A stretch of 64,000 bases of DNA, taken from positions 1-64,000 of the forward strand of contig DASRWC010000020.1 in NCBI GenBank assembly GCA_035654795.1, given 5' to 3'. Made by a program: the position numbers and the translations under genes. The notes below the pieces were generated by a model. It saw nothing but the letters and a program-made list of their open reading frames with translations, was not told where the DNA came from and ran no database searches. Each line of letters begins with the position of its first letter. The stretch's first letter is position 1. This document shows positions 8,450 through 16,864 of the stretch, piece after piece. The stretch comes from JAAYLC01 sp035654795 (GTDB lineage Bacteria > Bacteroidota > Bacteroidia > Flavobacteriales > Flavobacteriaceae).

Positions 8450-8515
8450 AAGAATCTCCTTTCCGGCAGGCGATGATAGTTGCAGCTTTGAATCAAATTT
8501 CAAAAAAACAGCACA

Positions 8516-10942
8516 ATGAAAGCAACAATCAAATTTTCGGTAACGGTTCTATATTCCGTGTTAATGATGATTTGTTCCTATGGACAATCGGGCAAAATTT
8601 CAGGAACAATAGTTGACGAATTCGGTCCGTTGGCGGGAGCTTCGGTCCGACTGATGGATGCAACAATGCGTAACGCCATTCGAGGCGTGGTTTCCGATTT
8701 TGATGGAAATTTCAACATACAAGCAGAATTGGAGGAAGATATGTATCTCGAGTTCCGATATATGGGGTATGAAACGCTTTTTTCTAATAAAATCCGTCTT
8801 TCAAATAATCGGAAAGAAGTGATCTTGGATTCCATCCATATGGCTGCTGTTTCAGAAGGTCTGGAAGCAGTTTCATTAACCGTGAAGAAAAAAGAAATCA
8901 GTCTGGGCGAAGGCAAAATGAAAATAAAGGTGGAAGACAATCCTATGGCACAAGGGGAGTCCGCCTATGGTTTACTCAACCGATTACCCGGTGTGAGCCT
9001 AACTCACAATGGGGATATTCTCTTGAATGGAAAATCGGGTGTGAAAATTACCGTCAACGACCGTATGGTGTATATGAGTGGTGAAGAATTGAAAACTTAT
9101 CTTGAATCTTTACCTTCAGATGCTATTTCAAATATTGAAATCAACACCCGTCCCTCTGCGGCTATGGATGCTGAAGGAGGCGCCGGAATTTTGAATATCA
9201 ACTTGAAGAAGGGCAGAAGCAAGAACCTGGCAGGAAATATAACTGCCGGATATGCTTTCCAAAATCGAAACTTATGGAATGGGAATATTTTCTTAAACAA
9301 ACAACACAACAAGTTTGACTGGGCTGTAATTCTAGATGCATCAGAAAAATCAAATACGCGAAATCAAGCTCTTTCTACAACCTATAATCAAGCAAGCGAA
9401 CTGGAGTGGCTTAAGCAAAAGGGCAAAGAAAAGAATGTACGACGCCCTTTGTTTCTTCAATTTGATACAAACCTGAATGTGACAGACAACCAAAAAACAG
9501 GAATCAATTTCCAATTAGGAAAAAAGACTTCTCATAAAGATTGGGATACGGAAACCGACATAAAAGAACGTTCTACAGGAAAGATCAGACACATCCGCTC
9601 TTTTAATGATGGTGATGAGGATTTTGAATATGGCGTACTGAGCGCTTATTACGAAATCAAGACCGATACACTCGGTTCTTCGTTTCGAATTTCAGCAGAC
9701 GGTTCCAAGGTAAACCGAGAACTTGACACTCATTTTTTGAACGAATTTGATGTGAATCTACCCGAGACATTTTCCGAGCGCTCAAAATCTCCTGCCCGAA
9801 ATGATTATCAAATATTCGCAGGCAAAGCAGATTATCACAAATCATTTAAAAACGGAATGGTATTTAAAGTGGGTTCAAAATACAGTCGGGTCAATTTTGA
9901 TAGTCAGCTTGAGTTTTATGCCATTCAAGATAACACCCCGATATATGTTGAAAACCGAAGTAACACTTTTGATTATGAGGAAAACATTTTTGCGCTCTAT
10001 TCAGAATTTGAAACAAAATTGGGAACTAAACTGAACCTTCACACCGGTCTGCGGATGGAAAAAACATGGGGAGAGGGAGTGGAGCGAATTGCAGGAACAA
10101 ATCATAAAAAGAATTACATGGATTGGTTCCCAAGTGTTTCGCTTACCCGGCAAGTGAATGATAATTATAGTGTGGAGTTTGCTTATTTTAAAAGGATTAT
10201 ACGACCTCAATATGAGTTTTTGAATCCACAAATCTTTTACATAGATCCGTACAATTACATAAAAGGAAATCCATCATTAAAACCGGAAAAAAGACATATT
10301 GTGGAAATAAATAACATCATTAAAAAGAAGTACCAGGTTGGGATTTCATTTACATATCACGAAGATTTTATTGGGGAGGTACCCAAAGCGGAAATCGAAA
10401 CCAATCAAACTGTTTTTTCAATGATGAACTTAAGCAAAGCATTGGATTTTGGTATCACCGCCTTTGTTCCTGTTGAAGTCACAAAATTCTGGAGCATGAA
10501 TAATACCATGGCTGCCAATTATCAATCCTATTCCCTCGATTGGGATAACAGGTCACAACGAAAACAAGGCTCTGCTTTTGTTTTAGTACAGAATCAGCAT
10601 CAACTTAAGCTTCCAAAAGAATTTCTGTTTGGAGTAAATGTGATGGCACGAAGCGGACTTACCTACGGATATTACCGGGTAGGAGGGAATTGGGGTACAG
10701 ATATGTTTTTGCAAAAAAGCTTGAACAACAACACCTGGAACTTCAATCTAAAAGTCACTGACGTTTTCAGAAGTTTGAAGATGAATATTGATTATGAGTT
10801 TAATGGCAACTCCAACAATATCAAACAGTACATGGGAGACCGTAACATTAGTTTTCAGATAAAATACCGATTTGGAAATGGAAAGAAAAACACCATTGAA
10901 AACGCGAAAGATTTTGAAGAATTTGAAAGAATAAACAAGTAA
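8516..10942 (+). CDS. TonB-dependent receptor, outer membrane beta-barrel family
   Basis: An 808-residue outer-membrane receptor. A signal peptide (residues 1-24) is followed by a carboxypeptidase-regulatory-like beta-sandwich (ISGTIVDEFGPLAGASVRLMD), a plug domain with LLNRLPGVSLTHNGDILLNG and the INTRPSAAMDAEGGAGILN segment, and a barrel of about 600 residues. It belongs to the OMP_b-brl_3 type common in Flavobacteriaceae, not the SusC type, and no SusD partner is present. The substrate is unknown. The divergent LytS/LytTR pair and the 21-bp-spaced repeats upstream suggest signal-dependent expression. An intrinsic terminator follows. Confidence 0.93.
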   Translation: MKATIKFSVTVLYSVLMMICSYGQSGKISGTIVDEFGPLAGASVRLMDATMRNAIRGVVSDFDGNFNIQAELEEDMYLEFRYMGYETLFSNKIRLSNNRKEVILDSIHMAAVSEGLEAVSLTVKKKEISLGEGKMKIKVEDNPMAQGESAYGLLNRLPGVSLTHNGDILLNGKSGVKITVNDRMVYMSGEELKTYLESLPSDAISNIEINTRPSAAMDAEGGAGILNINLKKGRSKNLAGNITAGYAFQNRNLWNGNIFLNKQHNKFDWAVILDASEKSNTRNQALSTTYNQASELEWLKQKGKEKNVRRPLFLQFDTNLNVTDNQKTGINFQLGKKTSHKDWDTETDIKERSTGKIRHIRSFNDGDEDFEYGVLSAYYEIKTDTLGSSFRISADGSKVNRELDTHFLNEFDVNLPETFSERSKSPARNDYQIFAGKADYHKSFKNGMVFKVGSKYSRVNFDSQLEFYAIQDNTPIYVENRSNTFDYEENIFALYSEFETKLGTKLNLHTGLRMEKTWGEGVERIAGTNHKKNYMDWFPSVSLTRQVNDNYSVEFAYFKRIIRPQYEFLNPQIFYIDPYNYIKGNPSLKPEKRHIVEINNIIKKKYQVGISFTYHEDFIGEVPKAEIETNQTVFSMMNLSKALDFGITAFVPVEVTKFWSMNNTMAANYQSYSLDWDNRSQRKQGSAFVLVQNQHQLKLPKEFLFGVNVMARSGLTYGYYRVGGNWGTDMFLQKSLNNNTWNFNLKVTDVFRSLKMNIDYEFNGNSNNIKQYMGDRNISFQIKYRFGNGKKNTIENAKDFEEFERINK

Positions 10943-10971
10943 GACGTTGAATTAGCATCCGACGCACCCCG

Positions 10972-11003
10972 AAAGCCGGCAACAAAAAACATTGTCGGCT
11001 TTC
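10972..11003 (+). terminator. Intrinsic terminator after the TonB-dependent receptor gene
   Basis: AAAGCCGGCAA at 10972-10982 pairs with TTGTCGGCTTT (one G-U) around an A-rich loop, followed by TCTCTTTG. It lies 30 bp after the receptor stop codon. Confidence 0.8.
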
Positions 11004-11089
11004 TCTTTGATTAAGGATAGTGAAATCCCCCGATGAGGGGATTGGAATGTAGAAATCATCGGCTTATCTTGAAGAAAAAATTCGGAACT

Positions 11090-11227
11090 ATGAAGTCAAA
11101 AAAATACTTTCTCTTTTTTATGATTTTATCTGCTTTCCATGCCATGGCTCAAATAAATCCGGTTCAAAATCTTGCATGGCAGAGTGGTAGTGATGAATTT
11201 TTTCTCAAAATCTGCCATTTGTTCTAA
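11090..11227 (+). pseudogene. Signal-peptide remnant of a secreted protein
   Basis: A 45-codon frame starting MKSKKYFLFFMILSAFHAMAQ, a convincing Sec signal peptide with an AMA cleavage site. INPVQNLAWQS follows, similar in style to the first residues of secreted flavobacterial proteins with fibronectin-like domains. It stops after about 20 mature residues, and nothing downstream continues it. Most likely the 5' stub of a deleted gene; a genuine short secreted peptide is less likely. It fills most of the 348-bp gap between the receptor and the metallo-hydrolase gene. Confidence 0.45.
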
Positions 11228-11271
11228 ACTGACTTTTCGGATTGCTTCGGAATATATAAAACAACTTTAGA

Positions 11272-11285
11272 TGTAACTTGTTACA
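11272..11285. promoter_or_regulatory. Inverted repeat overlapping a -7-like box
   Basis: TGTAAC-TT-GTTACA is a perfect 6-bp inverted repeat with a 2-bp spacer. It overlaps TACATTTG (11282-11289), a match to TAnnTTTG. The first possible ATG of the metallo-hydrolase is at 11291, too close for that box to serve it, but a TTG start at 11315 would leave a normal leader. Confidence 0.35.
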
Positions 11286-11290
11286 TTTGT

Positions 11291-12079
11291 ATGCCAATCA
11301 ACAAAACCTCACTATTGAAAGTTACATTTCTCGGCACCGGCACTTCACAAGGGATTCCCGTAATCGGATGCACACACCCGGTGTGCCTTAGTTCAGATCC
11401 AAGAGATAAAAGATTGCGAGTTTCGATTCTGGTGGAATGGGAGGATTTTGCACTTGTTATTGACTGTGGTCCCGATTTTAGACAACAAATGCTTCGCGAA
11501 AATGTAAGTCGAGTAGATGCCATTCTTTTTACTCACGAACATGCCGATCATACTGCCGGTCTGGATGATATTCGTCCTTATAATTTCATGCAAGGGAAAA
11601 TGCCTTTTTACGCCCATCCGAGGGTGTTAGACTCTCTGCGCGAACGCTTCGGTTATATTTTTGCTACTGAGAATCGATATCCCGGAGCCCCTAGTGTTGC
11701 AGAATTTCCTATAACCAAAAACACGCCTTTTATTCTCGGAGGAAAAGAAATTATTCCCGTTGAAGCTTATCACGATACTTTGCCGGTATTAGGATTCCGA
11801 ATAGACGATTTTACCTACCTAACAGACATGAAAACAATTGCCGAAGAAGAAATGGCAAAAATCTACGGGACAAAGATTTTAGTAGTAAATGCGCTGCGGG
11901 AAGAACCCCATTATTCGCATCTTACCTTAAGTGAGGCATTGGATTTCTCTAAAAAGATAAATCCACAAAAAACCTATTTCACGCATATCAGCCACGTTAT
12001 GGGTTTTCATGCCGATGTTGAAAAGCGTTTACCAAAAAATGTGCATATTGCGTACGATTCTCTGACTCTAACTTTGTAA
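11291..12079 (+). CDS. MBL-fold metallo-hydrolase (PhnP-like)
   Basis: Up to 262 residues of metallo-beta-lactamase fold. It opens with VTFLGTGTSQGIPVIGC and carries the metal site THEHADHTAGLDD, with further His ligands at YHD and in the C-terminal THISHVMG. The family includes phosphoribosyl 1,2-cyclic phosphate phosphodiesterase, but no phosphonate genes are nearby, so the substrate is open. Relatives usually begin directly at KVTFLGTGTSQG. Here that would use TTG at 11315, so the ATG at 11291 is uncertain. The next gene follows after 5 bp, suggesting co-transcription. Confidence 0.9.
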   Translation: MPINKTSLLKVTFLGTGTSQGIPVIGCTHPVCLSSDPRDKRLRVSILVEWEDFALVIDCGPDFRQQMLRENVSRVDAILFTHEHADHTAGLDDIRPYNFMQGKMPFYAHPRVLDSLRERFGYIFATENRYPGAPSVAEFPITKNTPFILGGKEIIPVEAYHDTLPVLGFRIDDFTYLTDMKTIAEEEMAKIYGTKILVVNALREEPHYSHLTLSEALDFSKKINPQKTYFTHISHVMGFHADVEKRLPKNVHIAYDSLTLTL

Positions 12080-12084
12080 CTGAA

Positions 12085-12579
12085 ATGAAACGCCAAATCT
12101 TTCTTTATCTTTTCCTCTTTGCTGTATTGTTGCTCATTTTTCAATATATGAACGAGAAGAGCATCTTCGAATCTCAAGAAAAACAAATTGAGGGCCTAAG
12201 TTCCAAATTAGAAAATGCCACAAAAGCAAGAGACAGCTTGACAACCAAGTTGGATGAATTGGATTATTTCACGCTCCAAGGAAACGACAACGCGATGACG
12301 TATTTCGAGAGTATGGGCTATGAGGCTAATGAAATCGAAGCCTATATCAGCGATCGGATTTATGATAAAAATTTGCAATCGGGAAGCAATCCTCTAGTAC
12401 CTTTTGAAGGGCAGACTGGAGGAATGAAAATAAACAAGATCAAGTTTTTAAATCATAAATGGATTCTTGCAGATTTTACTGACGGCACCTATTGGGGCGA
12501 ACTGCTGCTCCAATATACGCTGGACCAGAATGGAGATATCCATTTCGAAAACTTGTCTTCCTTTATTTACCCTCGCTGA
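12085..12579 (+). CDS. Conserved hypothetical membrane-anchored protein
   Basis: A 164-residue protein with one N-terminal transmembrane helix (residues 4-22), a short coiled coil (about 25-60), and a C-terminal globular domain ending in a beta-rich segment (WILADFTDGTYWGELLLQYTL). The domain faces the periplasm if the N-terminus is cytoplasmic. I do not recognise a named family. It lies 5 bp after the metallo-hydrolase gene and its stop codon abuts the convergent esterase gene. Confidence 0.75.
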   Translation: MKRQIFLYLFLFAVLLLIFQYMNEKSIFESQEKQIEGLSSKLENATKARDSLTTKLDELDYFTLQGNDNAMTYFESMGYEANEIEAYISDRIYDKNLQSGSNPLVPFEGQTGGMKINKIKFLNHKWILADFTDGTYWGELLLQYTLDQNGDIHFENLSSFIYPR

Positions 12580-13239
12580 TTAGCGATGTGTCGCAAGCCA
12601 TTGCTTTAATTCCTGGAAATTTTGAGGAGCCACGCCATGACCTACGGGAAATTCGGAATATTTACAATCGATTCCCAAATTGCTGAAAAAAGGTGCTGAC
12701 TTTCGCGCCCATGAGATAGGGATAACTTGATCTGTCGTTCCATGAGAAGTGTAAATATTCAATTTACTAAAGTCCTTTTCACGATAATCGGGAACAAGAA
12801 TGTCTTCATTTACATAACCACTCAGCCCGATTACATTTTTCACTTTTTCAGGATAGCTCAGTGCCACTGCAAAACTTAAAATAGTTCCTTGACTAAATCC
12901 GATTAAAGTTATGTTGGATGGATCTACTTTATAATTATCAACTACTTCATCAATACAGCGCGCCACCAAGTCTCGGGACGCTATAGCCTGTTTATCATCG
13001 CTGAATTTTCCTTGGGGATGATCAAAATAGATATTATACCAGGCGTTTCCATAGGGCTCCAAACGTATGGGCGCCCGAAATGAAAAAATGGCATATTCTG
13101 CCGGTAATTCTGAGGCAAAAGAAAACAAATCGTGCTCATCACTTCCAAAACCATGCAGCATAATAATTGCAGGCGGATGTGTAGCATCGGATTGAGCAGG
13201 ACGATAATTATGTTCTAAAAGCAAATGATGTTTTTTCAT
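12580..13239 (-). CDS. Alpha/beta hydrolase, phospholipase/carboxylesterase family
   Basis: A 219-residue serine hydrolase. The oxyanion-hole region IIMLHGFGSDEHD comes first, then the nucleophile elbow GFSQG, a probable acid residue in HGTTDQVIP, and the catalytic His in PVGHGV. No signal peptide is visible, so it acts in the cytosol on small esters or acyl groups; the true substrate is unknown. It is the last gene of a minus-strand run with the DUF4870-like and DHOase-like genes. Confidence 0.9.
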   Translation of the reverse strand: MKKHHLLLEHNYRPAQSDATHPPAIIMLHGFGSDEHDLFSFASELPAEYAIFSFRAPIRLEPYGNAWYNIYFDHPQGKFSDDKQAIASRDLVARCIDEVVDNYKVDPSNITLIGFSQGTILSFAVALSYPEKVKNVIGLSGYVNEDILVPDYREKDFSKLNIYTSHGTTDQVIPISWARKSAPFFSNLGIDCKYSEFPVGHGVAPQNFQELKQWLATHR

Positions 13240-13283
13240 AATTGTAAAAATAAAGGATTCTCAACTTTAGCACTCTTAAATCA

Positions 13284-13601
13284 TCAGTTTAAAAACGAAA
13301 ACCACGTCTGAAATTTACTACTCAACCACGGAATCGCGGTTTCTTTTCGTTGGGCTGCCCTGACAAAAGAGAAAATCCATAAAATTAAAGTTATAAACCA
13401 AAGGATGTCTCCCGCTAAAGGATCTATCTGAGACTGGACTACCAGAGCCACAAAAAACATAATAAACAACCCAAACATATTTTTTATATGCCATGTGGCA
13501 AAAGGAGATTTCATTTCGGTGTTGATAGAAAATGCAATTAAAAAACCGACAAAAGGAAGATAAGCTAACATCGCAATTTGTCTTGGGGAGAAAGACCTCA
13601 T
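13284..13601 (-). CDS. Small DUF4870-like membrane protein
   Basis: A 105-residue protein with three hydrophobic helices (approximately residues 9-24, 40-58 and 62-82). The pattern AYLPFVGFLIAF...ATWHIKNMFGLFIMF resembles DUF4870-type small membrane proteins. Function is unknown. It overlaps the stop of the upstream DHOase-like gene by 4 bp, indicating coupling. Confidence 0.75.
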   Translation of the reverse strand: MRSFSPRQIAMLAYLPFVGFLIAFSINTEMKSPFATWHIKNMFGLFIMFFVALVVQSQIDPLAGDILWFITLILWIFSFVRAAQRKETAIPWLSSKFQTWFSFLN

Positions 13602-14854
13602 TCTGTTAAAACAATTTGATTGTTGGAAATTATACCATAAGCTCTTCCTTTTAAATCCTTGTTTAAAAGCGCTGCATTTTTAGAAAAAGAGTATAAATCT
13701 TTTTCGGTCAACTTCCAGAATAGGTCCGGATCAAAAAGAGATAAATTGGCCCGAGAGCCTTCCTTTATAACCATCTTTTCTTGTCCGAAAACAGCCGATA
13801 AACCTGTTAAATACTTCACTGCCTTCTCAGTACCTACCATTTTATTTAAAGCACCAAAACAGCTTTCCAATCCGATACTGCCATAAAACGCCTGATCAAA
13901 TTCCACCTTTTTGTGTTCTACATCTATGGGATTATGATCTGAAGTGACCCCGTCAATTGTTCCATCTGCCAGTCCATCTAACAAGGCATTTATATCTTCC
14001 TGAAGCCGAAGGGGAGGGAGAAGTTTGTAGTTGGTATCAAAAGTTTCCAAAACATCATCAGTAAGCATCAGATTGAAAATGGCCACACTACAGGTCACGT
14101 TTAGTCCGTTGTGCTTAGCCTCCCGAATCAGTTGAACCGATTCGCGGGTGGAAATGGTAGGAATATGCAATTTACCTCCGGTATAGCTCAATATTTTTAA
14201 ATCTCTTGCAATTTGAAGTTCTTCAGAGAAGCCGGGAATTCCTTTAAGCCCCAGCTTTGTACTGTTTTCTCCTTCGTTGACAAAACCTTTGGCCGCAACC
14301 GATTTTTCAAAAGGAAAAGACTGTACCAATCCGTCAAATGCTTCTGAATATTGTAAAGCTATTTTAAGAAGATTAGCGTTTTCAATAGGTTTCTTATAAT
14401 CATAAAAGGAAATGGCACCTTCACTTTTCATATCATACAGCTCGGCAAGATCAATTCCTTTGCTCCCTATGGTGAGTGCTGCCACAGGCAAAAGATCTAC
14501 CGCATTTCCAAAAGCTTTAGACTTGATAAAATTGATGATTCCTTTGGTATCGGCAATGGGGGAGGTGTTTGCATTGACAGCTACTTGTGTGAAACCGCTA
14601 AGAGCAGCTGTTCGCAACCCATTGAGGATTGTTTCCCGGTCTTCATATCCCGGTTCTCCAAAAGAGACACTGCTGTCAATCCATCCCGGGGATACGTGAA
14701 GATTTTTTAAAATAAGCTCCCGAGTATCTCCCGAGGCAGAAAGACCGGAATTAATTTTTTGAATCACCCCGTCGGCAATAAGAATATCAGCTTCTTTGAG
14801 ATGATATGGGGAGTTCTCATCGATGATGGTGGCGTTTTTCAGGAGGATTTTCAT
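13598..14854 (-). CDS. Dihydroorotase-like protein lacking catalytic residues (PyrC'-like)
   Basis: A 418-residue amidohydrolase-fold protein collinear with class I dihydroorotase: LHVSPGWIDS, FGEPGYEDRETI, GIPGFSEELQIARDL, PPLRLQEDINALLDGL and DGTIDGVTSDHNPI all align. However, the metal-binding HxH reads SVS, the HCED segment reads QSFP, and the HVS histidine is replaced in HIPTIS. Only the Asp of SDHNP remains. The enzyme is therefore probably inactive. Known inactive paralogues (PyrC') instead support aspartate transcarbamoylase, a possible role here, though pyrB is not in the window. It sits between the BatA-like and DUF4870-like genes. Confidence 0.85.
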   Translation of the reverse strand: MKILLKNATIIDENSPYHLKEADILIADGVIQKINSGLSASGDTRELILKNLHVSPGWIDSSVSFGEPGYEDRETILNGLRTAALSGFTQVAVNANTSPIADTKGIINFIKSKAFGNAVDLLPVAALTIGSKGIDLAELYDMKSEGAISFYDYKKPIENANLLKIALQYSEAFDGLVQSFPFEKSVAAKGFVNEGENSTKLGLKGIPGFSEELQIARDLKILSYTGGKLHIPTISTRESVQLIREAKHNGLNVTCSVAIFNLMLTDDVLETFDTNYKLLPPLRLQEDINALLDGLADGTIDGVTSDHNPIDVEHKKVEFDQAFYGSIGLESCFGALNKMVGTEKAVKYLTGLSAVFGQEKMVIKEGSRANLSLFDPDLFWKLTEKDLYSFSKNAALLNKDLKGRAYGIISNNQIVLTE

Positions 14855-14875
14855 AATTAAAAAACTAAAGTTGGC

Positions 14876-16798
14876 CTATTTCAAAAATTTTAAAACAAGC
14901 ATTTCACACAGTAAAAAAACCAGTGCAAAAATAACGAACCATTTCCAAAGTCCGCCGTCGGAATCGGATTCATATACATCGGAAAACAGTTTGGGAATGT
15001 CTTTATGAAATTGCACACCGTCCCAGTTGGTAGCATCCGCATAATGAAGCAATCCTTCATCTCTGTTATAGTTGAAACTCAGCTGCTGCATAACTTCTTT
15101 ATTCAGGACTACCTCATAAGATCCGGCTGTGGCAGGCAGTTCATCAGTAGTGAGCAGCACATGAGTGGCCTTAGTTTGTTGCAATGGATAAAAAGCATCT
15201 TCACCTTTTCGCAATTCCAATATTTCGTTAATTCCGGGAACTTCGGGAATGGCAATTTGATTTGCGGCACCAATGGTATAATATAACTTTGGGAGAGGCA
15301 GACTGTGCAAGGCCATATTATATATAGTAGGCACAATAAGAGGAGAGTTGGCGAAATTGGAATTTTCCCTATTTAATGCTGCCGTAAAAATGAAAGTTTT
15401 TTCTTTTTGGATTAAGAATGGCTTGTTGTCCTCATATAAAAGAACAGGAGTGCCGCCGGATTGAAAATCAAAATACCGTTGCACGGAAGGATATTGAAAA
15501 TTTTGAACTTCTTTTTCAAAAACTTCAGCATAAAGAGGATGTCCGAAAACAATTTGAGTTATTTTCTTTTCTTGATCACGTCGGGAGCCAAAACTCCCTA
15601 ATTTCTGATGCGTGAAAAAAGAATTATAGCTTTGTACAGAAGACTCTTTATTCGGAATCACAAGAAGACTTCCGCCGCCGTCAGTAAAGGAATTTAATGC
15701 AGCACTCAAGGCTCCGGGAATTTCTTCCAATTCGTTGAGAATGATAAGATTTTGTGTTGGAATTAAGGAAAACTCTAGAGCTTTGGCAGAGGCTTCCTGA
15801 TATTCAAATCGCTCATCATCAAACAATCTTCGCAAAAATCCGGAATCACTTTCATTAATAGTCAAAACCTTGATCTTAGATGGTTTTCCAATCGTAAAAA
15901 AAAGCTCATTGTCAAAGGTGAGATCAGGATCTGTGATTTCAATGCGTCCGTCAATTTCTTTGTTGGCGTCTATTTCAAATTCCAAAGATGCCTTTCCTTC
16001 CGGTCCAATAGATGCCATTGATTTTCCAAGGAGTTGGTGACCGTCATAAACAGAAACAGGAACTTCAGAGGCGCTTTCTCCCTGCTTTGAAATTACTACT
16101 TCTAACTTCATTTTTTCTGTAGAAATTGAAGTTATAAATGCAGTATCTATGGCAATATTCGCCACTTTTATGGGTTTTAACTGCACCACATCTACACGCA
16201 ATTGTTCCGGAAGAGACGGAAACTCATCCAAATTTGCGAAATCGGATAAGTAAATTAATTGTTTTGTCTTTCCTGTCGAAGATGAAAGAATCTTTTCTGC
16301 GGTGAGGATTACTTCTTGTGGAGTAAGTGTTTTGGCGCTGTGGCCGAGTTTCAAAATTTCGTTCTTAAAATCAGCTGAAGAAACATTTCGTTTTTCGATG
16401 TCATTTGAAAACCAATGAAAAGTAGTATTTTCTTTAGATTCCTTATATAATTCCTGTAGTGCACCTTCGAGCAATGTCCCCTTTGCACCGGGAGCTTGCA
16501 TGCTAAATGAATTATCAATATAAATCACCATATCCACCTCATTCGCAGCCAAATGGTCTTTTGGAAAAAAGGGTCCGGCAAAAGCTAAAATCAGGGTGGC
16601 AAGCGCAAATAAGCGAAGGAAAAGGGTGATCCATTTTTTGATCTGCGAACTTTTCCGGGTTTGAATGACAACTTTTTTTAAAAGAGCAACATTGGTGAAT
16701 GCTACTTTTTGAAAGCGACGAAGCCGGAATAAGTGAATAACAATGGGGATAAGCAGTAAAAAGAGGGCGTAAAGTATCTCAGGGTTTTTAAACTGCAT
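14876..16798 (-). CDS. BatA-domain membrane protein with VWA-like region
   Basis: A 640-residue protein starting with the BatA/aerotolerance N-terminal module (FKNPEILYALFLLLIPIVIHLF, then a second helix near residues 57-80). A VWA-like domain follows, with MVIYIDNSFSM (residues about 95-105). Further beta-rich domains precede a final transmembrane helix (about 615-638). Such proteins are common in Bacteroidota, and the function is poorly known; a role in envelope complexes is inferred. The DHOase-like gene follows after 21 bp on the same strand. The large hypothetical at 51681-53714 has the same overall plan. Confidence 0.85.
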   Translation of the reverse strand: MQFKNPEILYALFLLLIPIVIHLFRLRRFQKVAFTNVALLKKVVIQTRKSSQIKKWITLFLRLFALATLILAFAGPFFPKDHLAANEVDMVIYIDNSFSMQAPGAKGTLLEGALQELYKESKENTTFHWFSNDIEKRNVSSADFKNEILKLGHSAKTLTPQEVILTAEKILSSSTGKTKQLIYLSDFANLDEFPSLPEQLRVDVVQLKPIKVANIAIDTAFITSISTEKMKLEVVISKQGESASEVPVSVYDGHQLLGKSMASIGPEGKASLEFEIDANKEIDGRIEITDPDLTFDNELFFTIGKPSKIKVLTINESDSGFLRRLFDDERFEYQEASAKALEFSLIPTQNLIILNELEEIPGALSAALNSFTDGGGSLLVIPNKESSVQSYNSFFTHQKLGSFGSRRDQEKKITQIVFGHPLYAEVFEKEVQNFQYPSVQRYFDFQSGGTPVLLYEDNKPFLIQKEKTFIFTAALNRENSNFANSPLIVPTIYNMALHSLPLPKLYYTIGAANQIAIPEVPGINEILELRKGEDAFYPLQQTKATHVLLTTDELPATAGSYEVVLNKEVMQQLSFNYNRDEGLLHYADATNWDGVQFHKDIPKLFSDVYESDSDGGLWKWFVIFALVFLLCEMLVLKFLK

Positions 16799-16864
16799 CT
16801 TTTCAAATAATCGCCAAAGATAGGAATAGCCTTCAACTATACAAAGGCGCTATTAAAAGTTCAT

